Below, one piece after another: positions 1 through 8,922 of a stretch of 64,000 nt of DNA (positions are counted from its first letter, which is position 1; each line of letters starts with the position of its first letter). The notes under the pieces were generated by a model. It was given only the letters and a program-made list of their open reading frames with translations. It was not told the origin of the DNA and did no database searches. The position numbers were made by a program, and so were the translations under genes. The stretch is from VRUE01 sp963706605 (GTDB lineage Bacteria; Actinomycetota; Thermoleophilia; Solirubrobacterales; 70-9): the NCBI GenBank assembly GCA_963706605.1, contig OY970165.1:1054001-1118000 (forward strand), read 5' to 3'.

Positions 1-3000
1 TGACGGTGGCGATCGACGCGCCGGCGAAGGCGACGAAGACGGCCATCATGATCGCCGCGGCGCCGGTGATCACCCGCGCGGTCTTCTGCAGCCCGAACTG
101 GATCGCCGCGTCATTGTCGGCGTCACGGTCATAGCTCTCCCGCATCCGCACCAGGAGAAAGACCGCGTAGTCGATCGAGAGGCCGAAGACGACCCCGAAG
201 ATCGCGGTCGCGCCGACCGCGTCGACGTAGCTGCGGCCGCCCAGCGGCCAGTCCTGCGGCAGGTTGAAGAGGAGAGTGAGGACGCCGAAGGCGACGGCGA
301 CAGTCAGCAGGTTGAGACCGACTGCGATCGCGGCCAACGGCAGGGCGCGAAAGACGAGGACGAGGACGAGGAAGGTGGCGAGGGCGATCGCAGCGACCAC
401 GTACGGGATCCGATCGCGGGTGACCTGGCTGTAGTCGTTGAGCTGCGCGGCCCCGCCGGCGACCCCGGTGTCGAGTCCGGCTTCTTTGCCCAATGCGGCC
501 GCCTCCACCTCGAGGCGCTTGTTGAGGGCGATCGAGCCGGCCGAGTTGAACGTGTAGCGGGAGATCACCAGGATCGCCGCCGCCTGACCGCCGCCGTTCA
601 GGTCGATCGCGGTCGCGGCGCGCTCGCGGGCACGGGGCTGAGCGCCGTCCAGAGCGGAGAGAACAAAGTAGCCGGAGTCGAAGATCCCCGGCGTGGTGCG
701 CTGCAGGCGGCGGGCCCGTCGCTTCAGCGAAGCGTCGTTGGTGAGGACCTGAACCGTGGCGCGCTGCAATCCCGACTGCAACGGATATGAGGCGCTGTAG
801 CCTTCCGCGAGTTTTTCCTCCAGCGTCGAGCCCCCTTCGCGCAGGCGCGCGATACCGCCCGCCAGCGCCGTCGCGCCGGCCCCGAGCTGCGCCAGACCAC
901 CGCCCAGGCTGGTGGCGGCGCGAGCGAGGCGGGCCGAGCCGTGAGCGAGCTTCTTGCCCGCTCCTTCGAGTTTGTAGAGACCGTTGCTGAGCTGCTTCGC
1001 CCCCGAGCTCAGCTGCTTGATCAGGATCACCCCCGAGACGAGCCAATCGGTGATCTCCTTCGATTCTTCGGCGTTTTCGACCAGCCGTGCCTGCAGCGCC
1101 GCCAGTTCGGTCGGCAGACCCGTGTAGTCGGGTGCATAGGGCGCCCCGCTGACCGGGTCGGTCCCGCTGACCGCGGCGGAAGCCCGCCGCACCGCTTCCA
1201 GCGTCGCCGCGTAGTTGGGATCCGACTTGCCGACCGTCATCCCCTCGAGCTGACCGAGGGCCGCCTTCAGCTGTGCTTCGGCGTCCTCCGCGGGGGCCTG
1301 CAAGCGCGGCAGCGTCACATGGGCCTCCTGATTGAGCGACTTCTGCTGGTTGCGCGAGCGGTTCAGCGCGTTGCGGCGCAGGTTGGTGGGAAGGCTCTGC
1401 AACCCGAACTTCAGCTGCAGGGCCGCAAGCGCAGCGCGATGCTGGGCGCCCGCCAGGCGCCGGGTGCCGTCGGCGAAGATCCGCAGGGCGCCGACCGCCC
1501 GTTCGCTACCGGAGGTTGCCCGTGCCAGTCCCGAGGCGAGCAGGGTCGCGCCGTCCTCGGCCTTCCCCGACCCCTCGGCCAGCAGGCCGGCGCCATAGCT
1601 CGCCTGTGAGATCCCGGCGCGCAACTGCGCAACCCCGGCCGCGGCGCGTCCCAGGTTGCGACCCAACCGTCCCAGCTGGGCCAGCGGCCCCGCTTCGGCT
1701 CCGGAGGCGAGCAGGTTGCCTGCTTCGCGCAGCGGCGCGACCGCGCGGGATACCTGCGCGGGGCCGATCACCGCCTGAACTCCGGGCTGGGCGGCGATTC
1801 GCCGCTGCCAGCGAGTGAGCACCTGGAGGCGGTGCGGTTCGGTGACGGTGCCGCGATCCGCGCTGGCGACGATCACGAACGGCGCGTCGTAGCCGGGACC
1901 GACAGCCCGCTCGATCAGTTCGAAATCCTTCCTGGAGGGATCGTCGCGGGAGAGCTGCGTCTGGCTCGGCGGGCCGGTCTTCAGAGCGAGCGCCGGCAAG
2001 GCCAGCACCAGCAGAATCGAGCCGATGGCGATTGCGACGGGGGCGGGGCGGCGCAGGGCGGCGGTGACCACGGCCATCAGGCGCGAGCGTCCCTCGCCCG
2101 GCGCCGGGCCGATCCGCCAGCGGTCGACGTTGGGACCGAGCAGGGTCAGCACGGCGGGTCCTGCCACGACGGCGACGAGGACGCTGAGCCCGACGACCAG
2201 CGCCAGCGTCGCCGCAAGCGAGCCCAGCAGCGAGCCGGGGACGATGAAGAACGCCACCAGCATCGAGAGCATCAGGGTGCTCCCCGCGAAGACCGTGGTG
2301 CGACCGGCGGATCGTCGCGTTGCCCGCGCTGCATCACGCGGAGATGCGCCGTCGGCCAGCTCTTCCCGGAAGCGGGAGACCATCAACAGCGCGTAGTCGA
2401 CCCCGAGCGCCAAGCCCATCATCGTGCAGACGACGAGGGCAAAAGCGTCGACGCTGAACCAGTTGGCCAGGATCGAGAGCAGCCCCCGCGAGCTGATCAC
2501 GGTGACCGCGCCGAAGGCGAGCGGTATCGCCGCGGCGACCGGCGAGCGGAAGACGAGCAAGAGGACGATCAACAGGATCGGCAGGGCGATCAGCTCGCCG
2601 CGCTCGGTGGCGGTGATCGAGTCGTCCTGGATCGCCCGCGAAAGGGTGGCGAAGCCCGTTTGGGTCTGCCTGACGGGCGGATGGATCGTCGACTCGAGGA
2701 TCCGGTTCAATTCCGGGACCGTCTCGTTTACCGCCTCGTCGATGCCGACGTGGAAATCGGCGATGACGATGGCGCTGCGCGGGCTGGGTCGGAGGCGCTG
2801 GACCGAGCCCAGGTCCCACGGGGAGAGAGTGGTGACGGCCGGGTTGCGCCGCAGGGCGCGGATCAGCTCCGGGCCCTGGCGATCGAGCGCCTTCTGCGGC
2901 CCGCGGAGGAGGATCACGAACGGCGCGCTGTCGCCGAAGTGTTCGCGCAGCATTCGGTTGGCGCGCGCGGAGGACGTGCCCGGGATTTCGAGGCTGGTCG

Positions 3001-3163
3001 GGCTGAGCTTCCCCTCGAGCCCTGCTCCGAGCGCGCCGAGGACGACAAGGGCGACGAAGGCGGCGGCGAGAACACGGCGCGGATGGCGCAGCAGCGCGGA
3101 ACCCGGCGCAGCGACGGCGTCGCTGCGCCGGCTGCGGCTCCCCCTGCTCCTCCTCAGACGCAC
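1..3163 (-). CDS. MMPL/RND-family membrane transporter, C-terminus cut by window edge
   Basis: Reads leftwards off the window edge; about 1054 codons are present and roughly 60 are missing by comparison with the paralogue at 11492-14584. The GTG start at 3163 gives a basic N-terminus, a first membrane helix (LAAAFVALVVLGALGAGL) and then the same extracytoplasmic motif as the paralogue (IPGTSSARANRMLREHFGD). Two six-helix RND modules are expected; the last visible residues (ASIATV) align with GADIATV near the paralogue's C-terminus. The central part is a long Ala/Gly/Leu-rich segment between the two membrane modules. Family role: proton-driven export of lipids or hydrophobic compounds across the cytoplasmic membrane; the substrate cannot be told. 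It is divergent from the secreted-protein gene at 3205, only 41 bp away. Confidence 0.88.
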   Translation of the reverse strand, partial: MRLRRSRGSRSRRSDAVAAPGSALLRHPRRVLAAAFVALVVLGALGAGLEGKLSPTSLEIPGTSSARANRMLREHFGDSAPFVILLRGPQKALDRQGPELIRALRRNPAVTTLSPWDLGSVQRLRPSPRSAIVIADFHVGIDEAVNETVPELNRILESTIHPPVRQTQTGFATLSRAIQDDSITATERGELIALPILLIVLLLVFRSPVAAAIPLAFGAVTVISSRGLLSILANWFSVDAFALVVCTMMGLALGVDYALLMVSRFREELADGASPRDAARATRRSAGRTTVFAGSTLMLSMLVAFFIVPGSLLGSLAATLALVVGLSVLVAVVAGPAVLTLLGPNVDRWRIGPAPGEGRSRLMAVVTAALRRPAPVAIAIGSILLVLALPALALKTGPPSQTQLSRDDPSRKDFELIERAVGPGYDAPFVIVASADRGTVTEPHRLQVLTRWQRRIAAQPGVQAVIGPAQVSRAVAPLREAGNLLASGAEAGPLAQLGRLGRNLGRAAAGVAQLRAGISQASYGAGLLAEGSGKAEDGATLLASGLARATSGSERAVGALRIFADGTRRLAGAQHRAALAALQLKFGLQSLPTNLRRNALNRSRNQQKSLNQEAHVTLPRLQAPAEDAEAQLKAALGQLEGMTVGKSDPNYAATLEAVRRASAAVSGTDPVSGAPYAPDYTGLPTELAALQARLVENAEESKEITDWLVSGVILIKQLSSGAKQLSNGLYKLEGAGKKLAHGSARLARAATSLGGGLAQLGAGATALAGGIARLREGGSTLEEKLAEGYSASYPLQSGLQRATVQVLTNDASLKRRARRLQRTTPGIFDSGYFVLSALDGAQPRARERAATAIDLNGGGQAAAILVISRYTFNSAGSIALNKRLEVEAAALGKEAGLDTGVAGGAAQLNDYSQVTRDRIPYVVAAIALATFLVLVLVFRALPLAAIAVGLNLLTVAVAFGVLTLLFNLPQDWPLGGRSYVDAVGATAIFGVVFGLSIDYAVFLLVRMRESYDRDADNDAAIQFGLQKTARVITGAAAIMMAVFVAFAGASIATV

Positions 3164-3204
3164 CGTGCTAGTTTGGCGGTCGGGGACTACGGAGGGGGCT
3201 GAAG

Positions 3205-3972
3205 ATGCGGAAGACTCTGTTAAGAACGCTGGTGTTGGTTGCCGCGATCGGGCTGGTGGGGGCGGGGGCCGCGCAGGCGCTCAAGCTGCGAATCGGCGAC
3301 ATCGTCATCGTCGCCAACGGCGGCTTCTCGCCCACGACGCTGCCAAAGAACGAAAACGCGCCGATCAAACTGTTCGGCTCGGCCACGTTCAAGACCATCG
3401 ACGGCACGCGCCCCTCGCCGCTGCGGCAACTGGTGCTGGAATTCGACAAGCACGGCGCGGTCGAGACGCGCGGGTTGCAGAAATGCACGATGGCGAAACT
3501 GGTGGCGACGACTACGAAACAGGCGCGGCAACTGTGCCCCGGCGCAATCGTCGGCACCGGCTTCGGCACGGCGCTCGTCGAGTTGCCCGAACAGCGGCCG
3601 ATCGAAGCGTCCTCGCCGCTGACCCTCTTCAACGGACCCGAGAAGCACGGCAACCCGACCGTCCTCGGCCACGCCCATATCGACTATCCGGGACCGACGA
3701 CCTACGTCATCCTGATCGAGATCCAGAAAGTCCACCACGGTCGCTATGGCTTCAAGACCGTCGCCAACTTCCCGCGAATCGTCAATGACTACGGGTCGCC
3801 GATCTCCGGCCACCTGACGATCGGTCGCGAATGGACGTACAAAGGCCAGAGGCTCAGCTACGCCAATGCGCACTGCGCCGACGGGCGGCTCCAGGCCAAG
3901 GCCCAGTTCAGCTTCAAAGACGGCAGCTTCGTCCAGGGAACGGTGTTCAAACCCTGCAAGGTTAAGAAGTAG
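3205..3972 (+). CDS. Secreted four-cysteine protein, family copy 1 (function unknown)
   Basis: 255 aa. Sec signal peptide at residues 1-25 (basic MRKTLLR, hydrophobic core, AQA cleavage site). The mature part is beta-rich with no transmembrane helix, so it is probably secreted. Four cysteines at 94, 111, 224 and 251 have counterparts in the paralogues at 4014 and 15164, suggesting two disulfides. Shared motifs with copy 2 include LTLFNGP, GNPTVL, and a C-terminal F.F.DG stretch before the last cysteine. I do not recognise a named domain. The gene is followed 41 bp later by copy 2 in the same direction, and is divergent from an MMPL transporter. Confidence 0.82.
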   Translation: MRKTLLRTLVLVAAIGLVGAGAAQALKLRIGDIVIVANGGFSPTTLPKNENAPIKLFGSATFKTIDGTRPSPLRQLVLEFDKHGAVETRGLQKCTMAKLVATTTKQARQLCPGAIVGTGFGTALVELPEQRPIEASSPLTLFNGPEKHGNPTVLGHAHIDYPGPTTYVILIEIQKVHHGRYGFKTVANFPRIVNDYGSPISGHLTIGREWTYKGQRLSYANAHCADGRLQAKAQFSFKDGSFVQGTVFKPCKVKK

Positions 3973-4013
3973 CGACCGGCTCGATCCGGGCGCTAGCCTG
4001 AATCGAGGGAGCC

Positions 4014-4778
4014 ATGAGGAAACTCGTCGCCATAGCAGGGATCGTGGCATTGGCTGCTCTGCTCGTCGGGAACATCGCGAGCGCGGCGACGATCAGGGTC
4101 GGCACGCTTGTCCTCAAGGCCGACGGGGAATTTGCGCCGCGGGCGCTGCCGCGCCACAGCTACGCCCCGATCCACTTCCAGGGGTACGGCGACATCAGCA
4201 CGACCGACGGCTCGGTGCCGCCCGCCCTGCAGCACGTGAGAATTGAATTCGACCGCGACGGCCGCCTGACCACCGCTGGGTTGGGCGTCTGTCCGCCCGC
4301 CCGGATCGAAAACGCCACCCCGGCCCAAGCGCGAAACCGTTGCGGCAACGCGGTCGTCGGCAGTGGTCACATCGGCGCTGTCGTCCCCCTGCCGATCCTC
4401 GGGCGGATCGCGCTGCGCTCGTCGCTGACCCTTTTCAACGGGCCCCGCAGGGACGGCAACCCGACCGTCCTCCTCCACGCCCAGGCCCCCTTCCCGATCT
4501 CCGAAACCTACGTCGTCGTCATCCCGATCGAACGCCGCCGCGGCGGCATCTACGGCTATCGCGCCTCATTCGACGTTCCGCCGATCGCCGGCGGCCTCGG
4601 GGCGCTCACCCACATCGACGCGAAGGTCGGCCGCCGCTACCGGGTCGGGGGCAGCGAACGCAGCTACGTCTCCGCTCGCTGCTCGGACTACATCCTCCAG
4701 ACCCAGGGCTACTTCTCCTTCGCCGACGGCACGGTCGTCTACGGAAGCGCCTTCAAGGCCTGTACGCCCACGGGCTGA
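4014..4778 (+). CDS. Secreted four-cysteine protein, family copy 2 (function unknown)
   Basis: 254 aa, clearly paralogous to the gene just upstream. Signal peptide residues 1-24 (MRKLVAIAGI then a hydrophobic core ending in ASA). Cysteines at 93, 110, 223 and 250 sit at the same positions as in copy 1. Conserved stretches include LTLFNGP (about 139-145), GNPTVLLHA and GYFSFADGT. It has no catalytic motif that I can see. A tandem duplication is the simplest origin for copies 1 and 2. The ATG at 4014 is preceded by a GAGGGAG purine stretch at suitable spacing. Confidence 0.82.
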   Translation: MRKLVAIAGIVALAALLVGNIASAATIRVGTLVLKADGEFAPRALPRHSYAPIHFQGYGDISTTDGSVPPALQHVRIEFDRDGRLTTAGLGVCPPARIENATPAQARNRCGNAVVGSGHIGAVVPLPILGRIALRSSLTLFNGPRRDGNPTVLLHAQAPFPISETYVVVIPIERRRGGIYGYRASFDVPPIAGGLGALTHIDAKVGRRYRVGGSERSYVSARCSDYILQTQGYFSFADGTVVYGSAFKACTPTG

Positions 4779-4803
4779 ACCGAGCCCAGCGCCTCCGTCT
4801 TCC

Positions 4804-4809
4804 TATACT
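4804..4809 (+). promoter_or_regulatory. Promoter -10 hexamer of tRNA-Lys
   Basis: TATACT lies 11 nt before the first base of the tRNA, matching the -10 consensus TATAAT at five of six positions. No good -35 hexamer is visible at the normal spacing. The tRNA-Ile gene at 30638 has an equivalent hexamer at nearly the same distance. Confidence 0.55.
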
Positions 4810-4820
4810 TGCCGACCGCG

Positions 4821-4893
4821 GGGCCGTTAGCTCAACCGGTAGAGCAGGAGACTCTTAATCTCAAGGTTGAAGGTTCGAGTCCTTCACGGCCCA
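4821..4893 (+). tRNA. tRNA-Lys (anticodon CTT)
   Basis: 73 nt cloverleaf. The acceptor arms GGGCCGT and ACGGCCC pair fully, with discriminator A at 4893. The D arm is GCTC/GAGC, the anticodon loop is CTCTTAA with CTT at 4854-4856, and the T arm carries GGTTCGAGTCC. The first anticodon-stem pair appears to be a G-A mismatch. CCA is not encoded. Confidence 0.95.
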
Positions 4894-4912
4894 TTTCCAG
4901 CTGCGAGAGCGG

Positions 4913-5725
4913 CTATTCGGTGGGGGCGGCGGGAGGGCCGCCCAGGCCGCCGAAGGGGTTCTGCGGTTTTTCCTTGCCCGTTTTCTTTTCCAGCTTGGCG
5001 GCTTTTTCGGCTCCCTGGGTGAATTTCTGGCCGCGTTTGCGGAATTCGTCGAGCTGTTTTTCGATGCCCTTGGCTTCCGTTTTCGAAGGGACGTGCGCCA
5101 CCGCCTGCTTGGCCGCCTTGTCGCCCGCCGCGAGGTTTCCATTGAAGTATTCGTAGATCGCGAGGCTGCTGAGCGAGTTGAGGTTGGGCTGCTGTTCGGC
5201 GGCGATCCGCTGTGCCGTCGCGGCGCTCTCGATGTTCGACTGGACTTCTCCGAGGCTGGTGGAGCCGGATTCCGCCAGCTGGAAGAAGGTCCCGGCGACC
5301 AGCTGGGCCGCGGCGGCGTTCGGTTCGTCCCCGGCCTGCTTCAAATAGCGGTTCCAGGCCAGCTGGGCCACCGCGAAATCTTCGTGGGAGGCGGCGGGGA
5401 CGGTCGGGGCTTCGCCCGTGGCCCCAGGTTCGATCTGGGCATTCCCGGAGGCGATCCGGGTCCGGGTCAGGGACAGCAGCAACGCTTCGTCGGTCGGGTC
5501 TTTCGCCAGCCGCCGTTCGATCCGTTCGGCCTGTTCGTCGAGCACCGTGGCGGCGGTGCTGCCAGAGCTCGAGTTGCCGAGCAATGCGCCGATGTTCACC
5601 GGGCCGACGACCAGGAAGAGGCTGGCGCCCATCAGGAGGGCGAGGATCGCGTAGACGACCCGGATCACGTGTTTACGTTTTCCCCGGGTGTCGAATACCA
5701 GCCGTCGCTCGCCGCTTGACGCCAT
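4913..5725 (-). CDS. Single-pass membrane protein with TPR-like helical repeats
   Basis: 270 aa from the ATG at 5725. A short basic cytoplasmic tail (GKRKHVIR) is followed by one transmembrane helix (about 25-45, VVYAILALLMGASLFLVV). The exterior part is Ala/Glu/Gln-rich and helical, with phrases such as ALLLSLTRTRIASGNAQ and NSLSSLAIYEYFNGNLAAG that resemble tetratricopeptide repeats. The C-terminus is low-complexity, rich in Gly, Pro and Lys. It follows tatC by 7 nt in the same direction, so it is probably in the tat operon. No specific function recognised; a scaffold or quality-control role at the membrane is a guess. Confidence 0.75.
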   Translation of the reverse strand: MASSGERRLVFDTRGKRKHVIRVVYAILALLMGASLFLVVGPVNIGALLGNSSSGSTAATVLDEQAERIERRLAKDPTDEALLLSLTRTRIASGNAQIEPGATGEAPTVPAASHEDFAVAQLAWNRYLKQAGDEPNAAAAQLVAGTFFQLAESGSTSLGEVQSNIESAATAQRIAAEQQPNLNSLSSLAIYEYFNGNLAAGDKAAKQAVAHVPSKTEAKGIEKQLDEFRKRGQKFTQGAEKAAKLEKKTGKEKPQNPFGGLGGPPAAPTE

Positions 5726-5732
5726 CAGCCCG

Positions 5733-6506
5733 TCATCTCTCCTGCGTTGAGGGTTTTGCCATACCTCCCGCTGCCCTCGGCCTGTCGAAGGCACGCGCAA
5801 GCAAGATACTCAACTCGTACAAAGCAAGCAGGGGAACCATCTCAATCAGCATCGAGACCGGGTCGACTCCGGGCAGGGCCGCCGCGACCACGGCGATCGC
5901 CAGATAGGCATAGCGCCGGTTGGCGCTGAGCTGGGCGACGCTGACGATCCCGAGCCGGGTTACCGCGAGGATCGCCAAGGGCAGCTGGAAGATGATGCCG
6001 CCCGCCAGCATCGTCATCGAGAAGAAGCTGTAGTAGTCGCGGGCACGAACCTGGACGTTGAACTGGCTGTCGTTGAAGTTGAGCAAGAACTTGACCGCGG
6101 CCGGCATCACGGCGAAGTAAGCGAAGGCGACCCCGACCAGGAACAGCAGCGGCGCCAGCAGCATGATCGGCAGAGCCGTGCGGCGCTCGGTGGCGCTGAA
6201 AGCAGGCAGCACGTAGGCGTAGACCTGGTAGACCAAGACCGGCAGCGAGAGGATGATCGCCCCGTAGGCGGCGACGGTCAGCGTCGTCGTGAAAGGCTCG
6301 GTCACCCCGAAGGTGATGAGCTGCTTGTGATCGCCGGGAAGGGGGCCGGAGGCGATTTCGAGCAGCAGGTGGTTCTGCCAGAAGCAGAGCGCCAGGGCGA
6401 CGCCGAAGACAGCCGCGCAGACAATGATCCTGCTGCGTAGCTCGTCAAGGTGCTCCACGAGGGTGAGGCGGTCCTCATGGGTGACCGGCCTGACGCGGCG
6501 GGACAT
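5733..6506 (-). CDS. tatC: Sec-independent protein translocase subunit TatC
   Basis: 257 aa, normal for TatC. The N-terminal signature LVEHLDELRSRI is present, followed by six predicted helices, including the conserved FGVTEPFTT segment after helix 1 and YQVYAYVLPAFSATERR before helix 3. TatC is the twin-arginine signal receptor in the cytoplasmic membrane. tatA lies 15 nt upstream on the same strand. The Rieske protein at 10611-11291, a typical Tat substrate, has TRRRAFTIAAQGLGG in its N-terminus. Confidence 0.96.
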   Translation of the reverse strand: MSRRVRPVTHEDRLTLVEHLDELRSRIIVCAAVFGVALALCFWQNHLLLEIASGPLPGDHKQLITFGVTEPFTTTLTVAAYGAIILSLPVLVYQVYAYVLPAFSATERRTALPIMLLAPLLFLVGVAFAYFAVMPAAVKFLLNFNDSQFNVQVRARDYYSFFSMTMLAGGIIFQLPLAILAVTRLGIVSVAQLSANRRYAYLAIAVVAAALPGVDPVSMLIEMVPLLALYELSILLARAFDRPRAAGGMAKPSTQER

Positions 6507-6521
6507 CCCGAACGCTTCCGC

Positions 6522-6767
6522 TCAGGGCCGCTTTTGGGCGACCGGCTGCTCCTCGTGAGCGATGGTCTCGCCAGGGCCGGCCTCGATCTTGTGCGGCGGC
6601 GAAGGACGCTCGTCATCGTCGCCGCTCTCGCCACTGACCGAGCCGCGGAACTCGCGAATTCCCTTCCCCAGCGAGCGACCGAGCTCCGGCAGACGTTTCG
6701 GGCCGAAGACCACCAGGGCGATGATCAGCACGACGATTATCTCCAGAGGACCGATGTTTCCAAGCAT
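6522..6767 (-). CDS. tatA: Twin-arginine translocase subunit TatA
   Basis: 81 aa. One N-terminal membrane helix (IGPLEIIVVLIIALVVFGP), the hallmark FGPKRLPELGRSLGKGI hinge and amphipathic helix, and an acidic, disordered tail. The family oligomerises to form the Tat translocation path with TatC. The short tail fits TatA better than TatB. First gene of the tatA-tatC-TPR protein unit. The 141 bp to the divergent gene at 6909 contain an 8-bp inverted repeat (GGGGTTTT at 6839-6846, AAAACCCC at 6862-6869), which could be an operator. Confidence 0.93.
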   Translation of the reverse strand: MLGNIGPLEIIVVLIIALVVFGPKRLPELGRSLGKGIREFRGSVSGESGDDDERPSPPHKIEAGPGETIAHEEQPVAQKRP

Positions 6768-6908
6768 CGACCCATGGTAACGGGCGTTTGGGGCGATCGG
6801 ATCACAATCCGGCCGAACGTGCCCGTCTACCCGGTTCTGGGGTTTTCTGAAATTGGTGCGGAAAACCCCGGATTAAACCGCCGCCTCGCGTGTTCGATAG
6901 GGAAGAGA

Positions 6909-7241
6909 ATGAACAACGCGAGCCGCACAGGGACGAAGGCAGACACGGGACTTCACGTCTGCTCCGAGTGCGGCTCGAACCTCGTCCAGCCAACCCGCTG
7001 GGAGCAGACCTCGACGCGAGGTCACTGGCATCTTTGGCGGCGCTGCCCGGAGTGCGAGTGGCACTGCGACGGCGTCCACGGCGAGCGCGAGATCGACGCC
7101 TTCGACGAAGCGCTCGACGACGGCGCCGAGGAGCTGGCCACCCAGCTCGCGGAGCTCGAACGGGAGAGGATGCGCGAAATCACCGAGGTGTTCTCGACGG
7201 CGATGCAGGCCGACCTGATCACCGCCGACGACTTCCGCTGA
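6909..7241 (+). CDS. Small zinc-ribbon protein (hypothetical)
   Basis: 110 aa from the ATG at 6909, preceded by GGAAGAGA. Residues about 17-50 hold CSECGSN and RRCPECEWHCDG, a two-knuckle CxxC...CxxC zinc ribbon with an extra His/Cys. The rest is an acidic helical tail (AFDEALDDGAEELATQLAELERERMREI) that looks like a coiled coil. Not recognised as a named family; a zinc-binding adaptor or regulator is possible. It is convergent with the polyprenyl synthase gene, separated by 4 nt. Confidence 0.72.
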   Translation: MNNASRTGTKADTGLHVCSECGSNLVQPTRWEQTSTRGHWHLWRRCPECEWHCDGVHGEREIDAFDEALDDGAEELATQLAELERERMREITEVFSTAMQADLITADDFR

Positions 7242-7245
7242 CGGT

Positions 7246-8211
7246 TCAGCTGTATCTCTGAACGACGCCGTCGGCAACCAGGTCGAGCAGTTTGCGTCGT
7301 TCGGCATCGAAACCGGCGGGACCGAGTTGCCGCTTGGCCTGGGCGACCATCTCGAGCGCGCGGGTGCGGACCTGCTCCAGCGCTCCGGTGGCCGCGATCC
7401 GATCGCAGAGCGCCTCGGCCGCCGCAGCGTCCAGGTCGTGCAGATCAGTGGAGCGGATCCCGGGATCGCGCTCGGCGGCGAGGATCAGCGGCAGGGTCAC
7501 CGTGCCGTCGAGCAGGTCCGTGCCCCTCGCCTTCCCGGTCCGCTGCGGCGGCCCGGAGACGTCGAGGACGTCGTCGAGGAGCTGAAAGGCGAGTCCGATC
7601 GCCGCGCCGAACTCGCCCAGTCGCCCCTCGTCGCGGCCGAGCAGACAGGCGCATTCGAACAGCGTCGCGGTCTTGAGCCGGCAGCGCTCCAGGTAGCGGT
7701 GCTCGGTGACCGAAGCGTCGAACGCGTCGCGACGCTGAGCCAGCTCACCGCGAGCCAGCGCTACGGAGGCGGTGGACAGCAGCTCGATCGAGCGCAGGTC
7801 GCTCGCCGTTGCCAGAAGCGCAAAGGCGCGGGAAAAGAGCAGGTCGCCACTCGCCGTCGCGCGGTCGCGACCGGCCGTAGCGGCAAGCGTGGGGCGCCCG
7901 CGGCGCAGCGGCGCAGCATCGAGGACGTCGTCGTGGACCAGGGTCGCCATGTGGACCAGCTCGATCGCCGCCGCGGCCCGCACCACCTCATCCCCCGCCT
8001 CCTCTCCGGCGCAAAGCAGGACGAGCAGCGGGCGCAGCCGCTTGCCCCCAGCCTCCAAGGTCATCGCTGCATCGGCGGCGAGCTGCTCGCCAAAGCCCCG
8101 GCCCTGCTCCCGAAGCGTCTCCTCGACCTGGCCCAGCCGGGCCGGCAGCCAGCGGCTCGAGGCGTCGAGCACCGCGGTGACCGGCGGCGGTACTGCCGAG
8201 TGGCGGGTCAC
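7246..8211 (-). CDS. Polyprenyl diphosphate synthase (menaquinone side chain)
   Basis: 321 aa. Has the GGKRLRPLLVLL motif, first aspartate-rich region LVHDDVLD followed by RRGRPTL, and second aspartate-rich region FQLLDDVLDV, so it should be an active trans-prenyltransferase condensing isopentenyl diphosphate onto allylic primers. The residues before the first Asp motif suggest a long-chain product, but chain length cannot be set by eye. The GTG at 8211 overlaps the menG stop by 4 nt (GTGA), so translation is coupled. Being last in the qcr-menG operon supports a role in menaquinone tail synthesis. Confidence 0.9.
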   Translation of the reverse strand: MTRHSAVPPPVTAVLDASSRWLPARLGQVEETLREQGRGFGEQLAADAAMTLEAGGKRLRPLLVLLCAGEEAGDEVVRAAAAIELVHMATLVHDDVLDAAPLRRGRPTLAATAGRDRATASGDLLFSRAFALLATASDLRSIELLSTASVALARGELAQRRDAFDASVTEHRYLERCRLKTATLFECACLLGRDEGRLGEFGAAIGLAFQLLDDVLDVSGPPQRTGKARGTDLLDGTVTLPLILAAERDPGIRSTDLHDLDAAAAEALCDRIAATGALEQVRTRALEMVAQAKRQLGPAGFDAERRKLLDLVADGVVQRYS

Positions 8212-8879
8212 CCCTGAGCGACGCCGCTGTGGATCGCCAGGATTCCTCCGGCGAGGAGAAGCCACCGGATTCGCTCCAGGCCCGCTGCATCCATCTTGGC
8301 GGCGAGACCCTCTGGGTCCGGAAAACTGTGGACCGATTCGGTCAGGTACGCGTAGGCCTCCGGGTTGTCGGTGAGGCGACCGAGGACGGGAACGATGCGG
8401 TCGAACCAGAGCGAGTAGAAGGTCGAAAAGGGAGGGCGCCGGGGCGCCGTGAACTCGAGGATGACAAGGCGTCCGCCCGGTCGCAGCACACGTGCCATCT
8501 CACGCAGACCCCGATCGCGGTCGGCGAAGTTGCGAACGCCGAAGCCGACCGTCACCGCGTCGAACCGACCGGAGTCGTAGGGCAGCTGCAGGGCATCCGC
8601 CCACTCGAACCGAACCGACTCGGCGCCCCGTTCCGCCGCCTTCTCCCGCGCCAGGTCGAGCATCGGCTCGGAGAAGTCGCAGCCCACGACGCGGCCCGCC
8701 GGCGACACTCGGCCGGCCAGCTCGAGAGCCAGATCGCCGGTGCCGCAGCAGACGTCGAGAACAGAGTCGCCCGGACTCAGCTCGGCGCGATCCGCGGCAC
8801 GCGCTCGCCAGCTGTGATGAAGGCCGGCGGTCATCAACGAGTTCAGCAAGTCGTATCGACCGGCGATCCGATCGAACAT
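8208..8879 (-). CDS. menG: Demethylmenaquinone methyltransferase (UbiE/MenG family)
   Basis: 223 aa from the ATG at 8879. Starts with MFDRIAGRYDLLNSLMTAGLH, then the SAM-binding LDVCCGTGDLAL, DALQLPYD and the family signature VGFGVRNFADRDRGLREM. It methylates demethylmenaquinone in the last step of menaquinone synthesis. Conserved residues just upstream of this ATG (FAGQVNR) would also fit the family, but no ATG, GTG or TTG lies in frame there, so the start is uncertain. It sits between qcrC (43 nt upstream) and the polyprenyl synthase. Confidence 0.93.
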   Translation of the reverse strand: MFDRIAGRYDLLNSLMTAGLHHSWRARAADRAELSPGDSVLDVCCGTGDLALELAGRVSPAGRVVGCDFSEPMLDLAREKAAERGAESVRFEWADALQLPYDSGRFDAVTVGFGVRNFADRDRGLREMARVLRPGGRLVILEFTAPRRPPFSTFYSLWFDRIVPVLGRLTDNPEAYAYLTESVHSFPDPEGLAAKMDAAGLERIRWLLLAGGILAIHSGVAQG

Positions 8880-8922
8880 ACGGTTGACCTGCCCCGCGAA
8901 CTGGGCGGAGTCCCTGGAGGGC

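Noticed and set aside
1832..3202. Long plus-strand open frames across 1-3.2 kb
   Set aside because: They are antisense to the MMPL gene, have Arg/Gly-rich composition typical of shadow frames at high GC, and no domain.
6839..6869. 8-bp inverted repeat GGGGTTTT/AAAACCCC between tatA and the zinc-ribbon gene
   Set aside because: Too short to call an operator or terminator with certainty; mentioned with tatA only.
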